Origin: an uncultured Pontibacter sp. | GTDB taxonomy: Bacteria > Bacteroidota > Bacteroidia > Cytophagales > Hymenobacteraceae | Reading direction: 5' to 3' | DNA length: 64,000 nt | Assembly: GCF_947495565.1 (NCBI RefSeq) | Contig: NZ_CANLZM010000015.1 | Location: 1 to 64,000, forward strand | In this document: positions 55,362 to 63,620 of the stretch, piece by piece | Layout of the letters: the number at the start of each line of letters is the position of its first letter | How positions within the stretch are numbered: the first letter of the stretch is position 1 | Program-made: the position numbers and the translations under genes | Notes under the pieces: model-generated | Told to the model about the DNA's origin: nothing | Database searches by the model: none | What the model saw: the letters and a program-made list of their open reading frames with translations, nothing else

Positions 55362-55460
55362 ATGAAAAACACTTACAAAAACCAAGAGTCTCTGGCTTAC
55401 CTAATTATTGCCGCTTATTTTGCAGTTGCAGGCACTGTTGCCATGTTGGTAAGCTACTAA
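55362..55460 (+). CDS. Single-helix microprotein B (32 aa)
   Basis: A 32-codon frame (MKNTYKNQES, then LAYLIIAAYFAVAGTVAMLVSY): a polar N-terminus and one hydrophobic helix. It is like microprotein A in length, start (MKK/MKN), the Y-F-x-V-A-G core and the terminal beta-branched end. It lies 182 bases after the FemAB paralogue and is followed by a 22-bp perfect terminator stem. The AT-rich leader upstream has no Shine-Dalgarno site, like most genes here. The relation to microprotein A argues that both are real genes; the function is unknown. Confidence 0.7.
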   Translation: MKNTYKNQESLAYLIIAAYFAVAGTVAMLVSY

Positions 55461-55469
55461 AAAACGCCC

Positions 55470-55517
55470 CTCTAAAAGAAAAAGGCCGTACGCAAGTACG
55501 GCCTTTTTCTTTTAGAG
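55470..55517. terminator. 22-bp terminator after microprotein B
   Basis: The arms 55470-55491 and 55496-55517 are perfectly complementary (ctctaaaagaaaaaggccg... and its complement) around a gcaa tetraloop. It lies between convergent genes and has A/T tracts in both directions. Confidence 0.93.
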
Positions 55518-55530
55518 TATAGCCACTGTG

Positions 55531-57105
55531 TTAATTCACCTTCTCGAAATCTAGCTCGCTAAAGTGGAAATCCGGGTTATCTGAGTCGAGGCGCATTTGG
55601 CTTATTGCTCCGTCCTCACCTGCCAGGAAGCGCACGTTGGTTGGGTGCAGCAAAGCGAAATCGTTTTTCCAGTCAAGGTTAAAGATATCATGCTGCCAGA
55701 AATCGAGGGTGCCGTTTAGCGCCGGGGCAGGCTCGAGTTGCAGGTGCAGTTTCCCGTCCTTTAGCGTAACAGTTGCATTGCCGTACATTTGGCTGTGGTA
55801 TGTGCCGGTATAGTCTTTCAGGTCGCGGGTCGGCTTGCTCTTTTTCTTCTTCTCTTTAGGAGCCTTTGCAGCTGCTGCAGCCTCCGCTTGTTTGGCTTTG
55901 GCCATGTTATCAAGATAGAACTGGCTCCAGTCGCGGCCGTTTTCCACTTCCAACAGCTGATCTAAAGTATAGCTGGCGAGCGGCGACATAATGCTGCTCA
56001 TGCTGTTTGTCAGTATCACCACCCCCAGGTTCTCCTCCGGCACCAGCACTGTGCGGCTGTTCATGCCCTCGTGGCCACCGCCGTGGTAAACCAGTTTGCG
56101 GCCCTCATAATCGCTCACGAACCAGCCTAAGCCCGTGCCAACAAAATGGGTAGAAGGATTTATCGCCTCGGCTTGTTTTGATACCGGGAGAGGGTTGTGC
56201 ATAGCCCACATGTTGCGGCTGGCATCCTCGCTGAAGATCTGCTGGTTTTTATACTTGCCGCGGTTCAGCTGCAGGCGCATCCACTGGGCCTGCTGGTTTA
56301 CGCTGGTGAAAATACCGGCAGCCGGGTTCCAGTTGTCCCAGGCGGTGAGGGTGGTGGCGTAAGGTTTCTTATTCGCGTCAAAACCGTGTGGCGAGGCAAC
56401 GTTCTGCACATTTTTTAGGTCGTTCACAGAAGTATAGGAACGGCTCATGCCTAACGGCTGAAAGAAAGTTTCCTGAATATAATTCTCCCAAGACTTGCCG
56501 CTTACTTGCTCAATCACCTCGCCGGCAGTAATAAACATCAAGTTAGAGTAGCCATAGCCATCCCGAAATCCATAAACAGGCTCCAGGTAACGCATACGCT
56601 CAATTATTTCGGGGCGGCTGTAGGTAGTGTTGTACCAAAGCAAATCGCCACTGAAGGTCTTAAAACCCACTCGGTGGCTCAGCAGGTCTTCTATCGTCAG
56701 GTTTTCAGTTACAAAAGGGTCGTAGAGCTGCAGGTAAGGCACATACTTCTTCACCTTGTCATCCCACTTTAGCTTCCCCTGGTCTACCAGTGTGGCTAGT
56801 GCAGCTGCGGTATAAGCTTTAGAGTTAGAGGCAATGCCAAATACTGTGTTAGCATCTACCTGGCCACCTGTTTTATTGTTAAGCACCCCGTAACCTTTGG
56901 CAAAAATTACAGAGTCGTTTTTTACGATGGCGATGGCCATGCCCGGTACGTCCCAATCTTTCAGGGCTTTCTGGTAGTAAGCATCCAGCTTCTGAAGGGT
57001 GGCGGCTGAGTTCTGCTGCGCCCATGCCTGTGGCAGCACCAGCAGCGATACGAGCAGCAGGAGTAGCGCTGTGCGTAGCTTTGTGTATGAAATCAGGTTG
57101 ATCAT
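55531..57105 (-). CDS. Serine beta-lactamase-like hydrolase with C-terminal DUF3471-like domain
   Basis: A 524-residue secreted penicillin-binding-protein-fold hydrolase (class C beta-lactamase/esterase/D-aminopeptidase group). The start is chosen at 57105 because MINLISYTKLRTALLLLLVSLL is a clean signal peptide. The active site is S93-N-S-K96 (SxxK), a YxN-like GYSN motif and HGGGHEGM as the third box. Residues about 420-524 form a separate beta domain (DLKDYTGTYHSQMYGNATV) of the DUF3471 type. An acidic/Ala-rich linker (QAEAAAAAKAPKEKKKKSKPT) joins them. The substrate is unknown; beta-lactam resistance should not be assumed. Confidence 0.9.
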   Translation of the reverse strand: MINLISYTKLRTALLLLLVSLLVLPQAWAQQNSAATLQKLDAYYQKALKDWDVPGMAIAIVKNDSVIFAKGYGVLNNKTGGQVDANTVFGIASNSKAYTAAALATLVDQGKLKWDDKVKKYVPYLQLYDPFVTENLTIEDLLSHRVGFKTFSGDLLWYNTTYSRPEIIERMRYLEPVYGFRDGYGYSNLMFITAGEVIEQVSGKSWENYIQETFFQPLGMSRSYTSVNDLKNVQNVASPHGFDANKKPYATTLTAWDNWNPAAGIFTSVNQQAQWMRLQLNRGKYKNQQIFSEDASRNMWAMHNPLPVSKQAEAINPSTHFVGTGLGWFVSDYEGRKLVYHGGGHEGMNSRTVLVPEENLGVVILTNSMSSIMSPLASYTLDQLLEVENGRDWSQFYLDNMAKAKQAEAAAAAKAPKEKKKKSKPTRDLKDYTGTYHSQMYGNATVTLKDGKLHLQLEPAPALNGTLDFWQHDIFNLDWKNDFALLHPTNVRFLAGEDGAISQMRLDSDNPDFHFSELDFEKVN

Positions 57106-57189
57106 GAAAGTATAGGTGGTTTTTGATGTAGCAATATACATCTTTATCCGGATGACTGCAGCAGCGATAAAAAGGCTGCAATGTTGGCG

Positions 57190-58161
57190 TTAGTTGTCCC
57201 CTTCCTCACGAGGAACATGAGAGCCCTGTTCGTAGTCTTTCTTCTCCATCTCGAGCTGCTGCAGTTCTTTTGCCGACAGGCTGGCAAGTTTACGAAGGTC
57301 AGGCTGGCCTGCATCTACCCAGGCAGTGTACCAGTAGCTGGCGATAGTATGAACGGCCAGGCGCATCTGCCGCTCCACCTGCCCGTTCAGGCGCCTGCTG
57401 TAAGCCTCTGAGAAGTCGCGGGAGTAAACGCGGGTGGCTAAGTTGTTGCGCAGCTCAAAGCTATACTTCTTTTCTTCCTCAAACTCCTGCGTAAGCTCCC
57501 GCTCAAAGTATAAAACCGAATCCAGAGCGGTGTGAGCGGAGGCAACCAGATCCCAGGCTTTTAGTTGCGGCTGCTCAATATAGACGGCCTGGCCTACAAA
57601 AAAGTCATAGTTGTCAGAGAAGAGTTCAGGCAGGCGTGTTTCCCAGAAGGCATGTATGCCGCGCTGCCCTGTTAGCTGCCCGTTGTAATTCTGGGTGGTG
57701 TGCAGCGGCACGCAGGCATCGGCAATGTAGTGACCGATTTCGGTGCTCAGGCGCAGGATTCGGTCCACGTTCTGCTCTTTAAAAGCCTGCGTAAGCTGGT
57801 ACTTCATCCGGTTAATATGCCAAGGCGCAATGCCGTATGCCATCAGGGTGTCTTCCGTATACTTCTCCACGGCATCCGGCCAAAAGCGCGGCATTTTATA
57901 CAGGGCACTGTCGCCGTATATATCAAGGTCTATGTAGTGGCGCGGCGCTTCACCCTCCACGGCATAGCGGCGCTTATCGGGGTTCACGGCATTTTCGGTG
58001 ATGTAGCGGATATGCTTTTTATAGAAGCCTACCATCTCGGGCGGCAGCGAGAACACAGCCAGCCGGTTAATGCGCTGGTGCGCAAAAAAGCCCCAGGTAT
58101 AGCCGTTGAGCGGCGGCAGCAGCATGAGCAGCAGAAGTATAGCTTTGCATTTTATGGCCAT
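57190..58161 (-). CDS. S1/P1 nuclease-like or zinc-dependent phospholipase C-like secreted protein
   Basis: A 323-residue secreted protein. The start at 58161 (MAIKCKAILLLLMLLPPLNGYTWGFFAHQRI) gives a signal peptide and places Trp and His at the mature N-terminus, as in this zinc family. Further likely metal ligands are in APRHYIDLD, TEIGHYIADACVPLHTTQNYNG and GIHAFWETRLPE. Members hydrolyse phosphodiester bonds of nucleic acids or phospholipids. The C-terminus is charged and helical. Bacteroidetes have many such proteins of untested substrate. Confidence 0.78.
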   Translation of the reverse strand: MAIKCKAILLLLMLLPPLNGYTWGFFAHQRINRLAVFSLPPEMVGFYKKHIRYITENAVNPDKRRYAVEGEAPRHYIDLDIYGDSALYKMPRFWPDAVEKYTEDTLMAYGIAPWHINRMKYQLTQAFKEQNVDRILRLSTEIGHYIADACVPLHTTQNYNGQLTGQRGIHAFWETRLPELFSDNYDFFVGQAVYIEQPQLKAWDLVASAHTALDSVLYFERELTQEFEEEKKYSFELRNNLATRVYSRDFSEAYSRRLNGQVERQMRLAVHTIASYWYTAWVDAGQPDLRKLASLSAKELQQLEMEKKDYEQGSHVPREEGDN

Positions 58162-58317
58162 ACTTGCGGTGTACGTAATCAGGCTGCAGGAGGTGGAGCA
58201 ACTTGTTTTTTGTGCGGTAGCCATCAGAGATAAGATTAAAACTACAGCATCGGATAACATTATCTACGTATCTTTGTATGCTAAAGAAATGTACTTTCTA
58301 AACTTGCCTTGCTATAG

Positions 58318-59550
58318 ATGGACACGCTCGATTTCTTCTCCAATATCCCTGAAAACATCGTTATCATATCGCCTGAACAAGAAATACTGGCAGCAACAGA
58401 TACTTACCTGAAAACCACCGGGCGCAAGCGAAATGATATATTAGGGTTGCACTTCTTACTGGAAGCTTTCCCGAACAACAGCATGCCTTACGAGGAAAAC
58501 CCAGTAAAGATATCAATAGACAAGGCCATAGAGACCAAGGAGGTAGATTATCTGAATGTGATTCGGTATGATATAGCCATACCGGCAGAAGAAGGGGGCG
58601 GCTACAGTGAAAGGTATTGGGAGGCATCGCATACGCCGGTGCTGGATGAGGAAGGAAATATAAAGTACATTATCCAGAACACCCATGACGTAACGGAGCG
58701 GGAGATAGCCAGGCAGGCGCAGGAAATTAGCGAAGAGAAGTTTAAGTTTCTGACAGATGCCGTGCCGCAGCTGATCTACATGACAGATGAAGCAGGTGAC
58801 CTGACATACGTGAACCAACGCTGGGTAGAGTATACTGGCCAGTCGATGGAAGAGTCGCTGCAGGAGGGGGGCTGGGAAAAAGCAATTCACCCGGACGACA
58901 TGCGTGTGCTTAAGCAGAAAATGGATGAGGCAATGGCCGCAGGCGAAGAGCTACAGGCAGAGTTGCGCATCCGTAACCAGTATGGCATGTACAGATGGTT
59001 TCTTACCAGAAGCCAGCCGCTTAAAGACAAAGACGGTAATGTAATACTGCGGGTAGGCAGTTCCTCCGATATTCAGGATAATAAGCAGCTAGTGCAGGAA
59101 CTGCTGGAAAGCAATGAGCAAATGTCTGTTCTGGCCGACCAGGTGGAGCGTGCTTATCAGAAAGCTGAGGCGGAACGTAAAATATTGGAGCGCCTTATTA
59201 TGAAGGCACCTGTCTTTTTCTGTATTCTCAGAGGGCCGGAGCACCGCTATGAACTTATGAACGAAAAGTATAAGCAGCTATTTCCTGAAAAGGAGCTGCT
59301 TGGCAGAACCGTGGCAGAGGCGCTGCCGGAGGTAGCGGAGCAGGGCTTCGTAAAAATTCTGGACGAAGTATATAGAACAGGTAAAGATTTTGTGGCAGAA
59401 AACATCACTCTCAAACTAGACCGTTATAATAGAGGTGAGTTAGAAGACATGTGCGTCACGTTTATTTACCAAGCCATATATGATGAGCAGGAGCAAGCAA
59501 CCGGCATTATGGTGTGCGGCTATGATGCAACTGCATTAATTAAAAAATAA
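58318..59550 (+). CDS. Multi-PAS sensory protein without output domain
   Basis: A 410-residue cytosolic protein with three PAS domains: about 5-125 (ending in THDVTEREIARQAQEI), 140-265 (FKFLTDAVPQLIYMTDEAGDLTYVNQRWVEYTG ... GSSSDIQDNKQL) and 295-405 (APVFFCILRGPEHRYELMNEKYKQLFP). A coiled coil of about 265-295 lies between the last two. There is no histidine kinase, GGDEF, HTH or receiver domain; a kinase-like core would need about 200 more residues and the stop is firm. It is followed 59 bases later by a CZB-like protein, suggesting a two-gene signalling unit. Confidence 0.88.
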   Translation: MDTLDFFSNIPENIVIISPEQEILAATDTYLKTTGRKRNDILGLHFLLEAFPNNSMPYEENPVKISIDKAIETKEVDYLNVIRYDIAIPAEEGGGYSERYWEASHTPVLDEEGNIKYIIQNTHDVTEREIARQAQEISEEKFKFLTDAVPQLIYMTDEAGDLTYVNQRWVEYTGQSMEESLQEGGWEKAIHPDDMRVLKQKMDEAMAAGEELQAELRIRNQYGMYRWFLTRSQPLKDKDGNVILRVGSSSDIQDNKQLVQELLESNEQMSVLADQVERAYQKAEAERKILERLIMKAPVFFCILRGPEHRYELMNEKYKQLFPEKELLGRTVAEALPEVAEQGFVKILDEVYRTGKDFVAENITLKLDRYNRGELEDMCVTFIYQAIYDEQEQATGIMVCGYDATALIKK

Positions 59551-59609
59551 AATGCCTAATAAGGCTGTTGCCTTGCCAGGAGAAATACATTAGCTCTTTT
59601 AACTTACCA

Positions 59610-59972
59610 ATGAACCAAGCACAAGTAGACTTTCAACAACTGCGGATTAAACATATCCTGTTTAAGTCGAAGGTGCGCTCTGTGCTGTATGGAGGTACAA
59701 AAGATGAGGTTTTCTTTTCCCGCAGTGGTCCTCTTAGCACTTGGTTCAGTTCAGTAGGCATGGGCAGATACAATGATATGCCTGGTATGCAGGAGCTAGC
59801 AAGAGTGCAGCAGGAGCTAAGCTCTACTGCCGACCAGTTGTTTCGCCTGTACGCTGGAGGCAAAATTGAGGAAGCATTAACCGGGCTGCAACAAATCGAG
59901 GAGCAGTCTGACAGATTCCTGAAATCACTGTTCAGGTTAGAAGAAGGAGTATCTGCACTGGGTGCAGTATAG
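59610..59972 (+). CDS. CZB-like domain protein, zinc ligands mostly lost
   Basis: A 120-residue protein from the ATG at 59610; an upstream in-frame start at 59568 adds 14 residues without family match. It follows the chemoreceptor zinc-binding (CZB) pattern: LRIKHILFKSKVRSVLYG, PLSTWFSSVGMGRYNDMPGMQELARVQQEL and LYAGGKIEEALTGLQQIEEQSDRFLKSL. Of the His-His-Cys-His ligands only His15 is left: Gly40 is at the Cys position, and Gln67 and Ser71 replace the last two His. It lies directly after the PAS protein and is probably its partner, sensing something other than zinc. The assignment is from the pattern and moderate. Confidence 0.65.
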   Translation: MNQAQVDFQQLRIKHILFKSKVRSVLYGGTKDEVFFSRSGPLSTWFSSVGMGRYNDMPGMQELARVQQELSSTADQLFRLYAGGKIEEALTGLQQIEEQSDRFLKSLFRLEEGVSALGAV

Positions 59973-59992
59973 TAGTTTGTGCCAAGTATAAC

Positions 59993-60047
59993 TACCAACC
60001 AGAACCGGCCTGCCACATCCACTGTGGCAGGCCGGTTCTGGTTGGTA
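59993..60047. terminator. 25-bp perfect hairpin between convergent genes
   Basis: Two perfectly complementary 25-base arms (59993-60017 and 60023-60047) flank tccac. Each contains accggcctgccac or its complement. No T run follows, so it may be a non-canonical terminator or a mobile or structural element. Confidence 0.7.
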
Positions 60048-60063
60048 TAAATTCAATGCAAAA

Positions 60064-60633
60064 TTAGCGTCTCTTAGCCATGCTCGGGAAGCGCATTTTA
60101 TAGTCTGCGTCTACCTCTCCTTTCGATATTTTGGTGAGCTTGTTCTTGATCAGGCGCTTCTTCAGGCCGGACAGGTAATCGGTGAACAGGATACCCTCGA
60201 TATGATCGTACTCGTGCTGAATTACGCGAGCCGTCATGCCATCGTACGTGTCCTCGTGCTCGTTCCACTCCTCATCAAAATAGCGGATAACAATGCGCTC
60301 CGGGCGGTAAACTACCTCGCGTACACCAGGTATACTAAGGCAGCCTTCCTCAAAGCCCCACTCTTCGCCGTCTTCCTCAATAATCTCTGGGTTGATAAAG
60401 GCTTTCTTCACGCCCTTTCCCTCATCCTTCTCATCCATCATAGGTTCAGAGTCGATCACGAACAGGCGAATGCCTTTGCTGATCTGCGGAGCGGCCAGTC
60501 CTACGCCATGCGCATGGTACATAGTGGCATACATATCTTCAACGAGCTCTTTTAGCTCCGGAAAATCCTTCGGGATGTCTTGTGCAGGCTCTTTGAGAAC
60601 CGGATCTCCGTAGGCGGTAATTGGGTAAATCAT
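60064..60633 (-). CDS. def: Peptide deformylase
   Basis: This essential metalloenzyme removes the formyl group from N-terminal methionine of nascent proteins. The 189 residues carry the three motifs: GVGLAAPQ (43-50), EEGCLS with ligand Cys98 (95-100) and QHEYDH (139-144) with ligands His140 and His144 and catalytic Glu141. A slightly long insert (MDEKDEGKGVKKAF) follows the first motif. It overlaps the end of ruvX by 4 bases (ATGA-type), so the pair is translationally coupled. Confidence 0.98.
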   Translation of the reverse strand: MIYPITAYGDPVLKEPAQDIPKDFPELKELVEDMYATMYHAHGVGLAAPQISKGIRLFVIDSEPMMDEKDEGKGVKKAFINPEIIEEDGEEWGFEEGCLSIPGVREVVYRPERIVIRYFDEEWNEHEDTYDGMTARVIQHEYDHIEGILFTDYLSGLKKRLIKNKLTKISKGEVDADYKMRFPSMAKRR

Positions 60634-61046
60634 ATGTTTCTGCTTTCTAAATACGACTGAAGTATAATTACGGCGCTTATGCGGTCTACTGTTGCTTTGT
60701 CCTGGCGAGCCTTCTTTCGCAGTCCACCGGCCAACATGGTCTGCTGCGCGATCTTAGAGGTAAAACGCTCATCCACCAGGTGCACTGGTATAGCCGGAAA
60801 CTCCTTCTGAAGCTTGCGCTGAAACCCCACCACGTGCTGCGTGTTGTCGGTAGCCTCGCCGGAAAGGCGCTTAGGCATGCCCAGTACAAATGCTTCCACA
60901 GGTTCGCGCTGCACATAAGCTTTCAGGTAAGGCAACACATCCTGGGCATGAACGGTTTCTAACGGACTGGCTATTATCTGGAGCGTGTCTGTAGCAGCCA
61001 GTCCCACTCGCTTTGTTCCGTAGTCAATCCCTAAAATTCTGCCCAT
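60630..61046 (-). CDS. ruvX: Holliday junction resolvase-like YqgF/RuvX
   Basis: A 138-residue RNase H-fold protein (YqgF family) implicated in 16S rRNA 5'-end processing and in Holliday-junction-like DNA cleavage. The start is MGRILGIDYGTKRVGLAATD with the catalytic Asp7. Further family segments are VLGMPKRLSGEATDNTQHV and VDERFTSKIAQQTM, with a conserved Asp near the end (DRISAVIILQSYLE). It is the first gene of a coupled pair with def. A TACCTTTG -7 element lies 20 bases upstream. Confidence 0.96.
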   Translation of the reverse strand: MGRILGIDYGTKRVGLAATDTLQIIASPLETVHAQDVLPYLKAYVQREPVEAFVLGMPKRLSGEATDNTQHVVGFQRKLQKEFPAIPVHLVDERFTSKIAQQTMLAGGLRKKARQDKATVDRISAVIILQSYLESRNI

Positions 61047-61065
61047 AGTATACTTGCTTACACTG

Positions 61066-61073
61066 CAAAGGTA
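61066..61073 (-). promoter_or_regulatory. -7 element for ruvX-def
   Basis: TACCTTTG on the minus strand, 19 bases before the ruvX ATG; the same octamer precedes uvrA. The -33 box is unclear. Confidence 0.4.
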
Positions 61074-61205
61074 AGGATTTTAATGGTTGGTTGATAATGC
61101 TAGGTTGCCAGGTAGTAGTATGGGCATCACGCTAGCCAGGAAAAGAGAGTTGAGACAGTAAATTTGTGCCTCAAACCTCTTCAGACTTGCTGGCGCGGCA
61201 AAAAC

Positions 61206-63614
61206 CTACAGCTTAAACTCTAGCGTTACATAGTAGTTACGGGCATCCGAAGGAATAATACCCGGCCCCGGGTAGCCGGTGGCGCGACGCGTATAGTAGC
61301 GGTTGTCGGTTAGGTTGTTGATGCCGGACTCCAGCGTAAAGCGCTTGTAAGTATAGCTGCCCGATAGGTCCATTACCCAGTAAGCGGGTATAACACCTAC
61401 CACAGCGGTTGGCTCTTTGATAGAGTTCTCCGCGTCGGTGTACTGATCGGCGGTGTAAGCATACTGATAGGAGAGCTTAAAGTTATTGCGCTTAAACGAT
61501 AGGCCTGCCTTGGCTATAACGGATGGCGCCAGCTCTACTTCGTTGCCGTCAATTGCCTTGTCCGGAGAGTCATAGACCGTGTGCACCAGCGTGATGTTAG
61601 AAAAAGCGGATAAGCTGGTAGGGTGCTCAGCGCCATAGTATAGCTTCAGGAGGTCGGCTTCCACAAAGGTCTCTAGTCCGTAGTGGTAGGAGTCGCCTAC
61701 GTTGGTGCGAAGACGGTCGGTGGTGCCTTCTATTTTTCTAAAGTTGATGCGGTCCTGGTAGGCCAGGTAAAAAAGGCTGACATCGTAATTCAGCACCCCG
61801 CTTACGTTGCCCCTAAACCCCAGGTCGGTGCTGTAGCCGCTTTCGTCTTTCAGGTTCTGGTCCGGTACCAAATTAGGGTTGAGCACGCGCATGTCGTTAA
61901 AGTTGATGGCGCGGTAATTCTGCGAGAAGTTGCCGTATACTTCCATCTGCTCACTCGGTTTATAGCTCAGGCCCACACCCAGAAGCAGGACATTACGCGA
62001 GCTTTCACGATTTTCCGGAATCACCTCGTCGTAAATAATAGTGCCGGCGTTATTGGGCACTGTGTAGCGGTAGCTGCCGTCAGCGTTGGTGTTGATCCAC
62101 TCGTAGCGCACGCCGGGGGTTATACTTAGCTTGGGTGTAATGTTAAAGATGTTCTCGGCGAACACGGCCACATTGCGGCTCAGGTAGTCGTAGTTAGATT
62201 CGTTCGGTGCCCCAGTTTCGGAATCAAACCTGAAGTCAGCATCGGAGCCGGCAGAGGCATCGCCCTGCTCCTGATCGGTAAACCCACGGTAGTAGCGGGT
62301 GCCCACCAAGAGGGTAGAGAAGGAGTTGCCCAGGTCGTAGCGGTGAATCAGGCGCGTTTCGTTTCCGATGTTTTGGAACTGATCTTTGAGCAGCAGGCGC
62401 TCTTCCATATTATCCGGGCGGTTTATTTTGCCCATATAGCCCAGTGCGTCGCGCTGCGCCAGCAGACCAAAGTTGCGGATGTTAAGCTTGGTGCGTTCAC
62501 CCAAACGGTAATCCAGCGTCAGGGCCATCAGGTTCCAGTTTACCTTAAACCAGTTGCGGTTGCGCTTCGACTGCCGCGCATCCTGCTCAAAATCAATATC
62601 GGTCAGGCCGCCCGGCTGCTGTGCCAGGTAATCCATATATGTATAGTCAAAGCCTATTTCCAGCTTGCTGTTCGCCTTATAATGCACGGAGCTAAAAGCG
62701 GTATGCGCATCAAAACCAGAATTATCGCGCCATCCGTCGCCGCGCTTGTAGTGATAGAAGCTGTAGTAATGAAACTTGCCCTTGCTGCCGCCAATGCTGT
62801 TAAAAGAGTTGAGCAGGCCCCAGGAGCCGGCTGTCTGGCGGGTGGTTAGCTCAAACGGCTTATCCTCCGGACCCTCTTTCATCACGAAGTTGATCATGCC
62901 CCCGAACTGTGTGCCATACTGCAGCGAGGCTGCCCCACGCACTACCTCAATGCGGTCCAGTGCTTCGGTTGGCGGGGTGTAATAGCTTTCCGGGTAGCCC
63001 AGCGCATCGGCAGAGATGTCGTAGCCATTCTGACGGGTATTGAAGTTGGAGGTACGGTTCGGGCTGAGGCCACGGCCCCCGATGCCCAGTTGCAGGCCTG
63101 CGCCGTCGCTCTCCCAAATGTTGAGGCCAGCCACTTTGGCAAAAACCTGGCGGCTGTTGTTGGTGGCTTTATTGGCTATAAGGTCGCTTAGCACCACTAC
63201 CTCGCTCTTTTTGCCATCGTAGATAGCGGTTCCCTCCACTGAGTTCAGGCGGGTAATACCGAAGGTCTTCTCCCGTTTGCCTTTCACGTTTACCTCGTTC
63301 AGTTGCCCTTCCAACTGTTTCAGGGAAAAGTCAAGTATAACATTGCCGTTGCTGATGTTTACCTGCTGCGTAGCCGAAGCCCAGCCTATACTATAGGCGG
63401 TGAGCACGTAGGTGCCGGGAGCCAGGCCAGTTACCGTATAGTTGCCTTTAGCATCTGCCTTATATAAAGAGCCGGAATTGTTTAGCAGCACCTCGGCCTG
63501 CGGCACCGGCTGCTTGGTGGCGGCACTGTTAACCTTGCCAGTGATGGAGAACGTTTGGGCCAGCGCAGCCAGAGAACTGCAGAGCACCAGAGCGATTGTT
63601 AATGTTACGCGCAT
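61206..63614 (-). CDS. FecA-like TonB-dependent receptor
   Basis: An 802-residue outer membrane receptor: signal peptide (1-20), CarboxypepD-reg-like domain (about 23-105, FSITGKVNSAATKQPVPQAEVLLNN), plug (about 120-240, VVLSDLIANKATNNSRQVFAKVAGLNIWE and ALDRIEVVRGAASLQYGTQFGGMINF) and a 22-strand barrel ending YYVTLEFKL. The barrel segments YHYKRGDGWRDNSGFDAH, YMDYLAQQPGG and QDARQSKRNRNWFKVNWN resemble ferric-dicitrate-type (FecA) receptors. It follows the HTTM gene by 6 bases and is probably cotranscribed, suggesting iron or another metal chelate as substrate. No FecIR pair is visible. Confidence 0.92.
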   Translation of the reverse strand: MRVTLTIALVLCSSLAALAQTFSITGKVNSAATKQPVPQAEVLLNNSGSLYKADAKGNYTVTGLAPGTYVLTAYSIGWASATQQVNISNGNVILDFSLKQLEGQLNEVNVKGKREKTFGITRLNSVEGTAIYDGKKSEVVVLSDLIANKATNNSRQVFAKVAGLNIWESDGAGLQLGIGGRGLSPNRTSNFNTRQNGYDISADALGYPESYYTPPTEALDRIEVVRGAASLQYGTQFGGMINFVMKEGPEDKPFELTTRQTAGSWGLLNSFNSIGGSKGKFHYYSFYHYKRGDGWRDNSGFDAHTAFSSVHYKANSKLEIGFDYTYMDYLAQQPGGLTDIDFEQDARQSKRNRNWFKVNWNLMALTLDYRLGERTKLNIRNFGLLAQRDALGYMGKINRPDNMEERLLLKDQFQNIGNETRLIHRYDLGNSFSTLLVGTRYYRGFTDQEQGDASAGSDADFRFDSETGAPNESNYDYLSRNVAVFAENIFNITPKLSITPGVRYEWINTNADGSYRYTVPNNAGTIIYDEVIPENRESSRNVLLLGVGLSYKPSEQMEVYGNFSQNYRAINFNDMRVLNPNLVPDQNLKDESGYSTDLGFRGNVSGVLNYDVSLFYLAYQDRINFRKIEGTTDRLRTNVGDSYHYGLETFVEADLLKLYYGAEHPTSLSAFSNITLVHTVYDSPDKAIDGNEVELAPSVIAKAGLSFKRNNFKLSYQYAYTADQYTDAENSIKEPTAVVGVIPAYWVMDLSGSYTYKRFTLESGINNLTDNRYYTRRATGYPGPGIIPSDARNYYVTLEFKL

Positions 63615-63620
63615 TTTAAT

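Noticed and set aside
55531..57105. Antibiotic resistance beta-lactamase
   Set aside because: The SxxK fold and C-terminal DUF3471-like domain fit the broad esterase/peptidase group; nothing specific supports beta-lactam hydrolysis.
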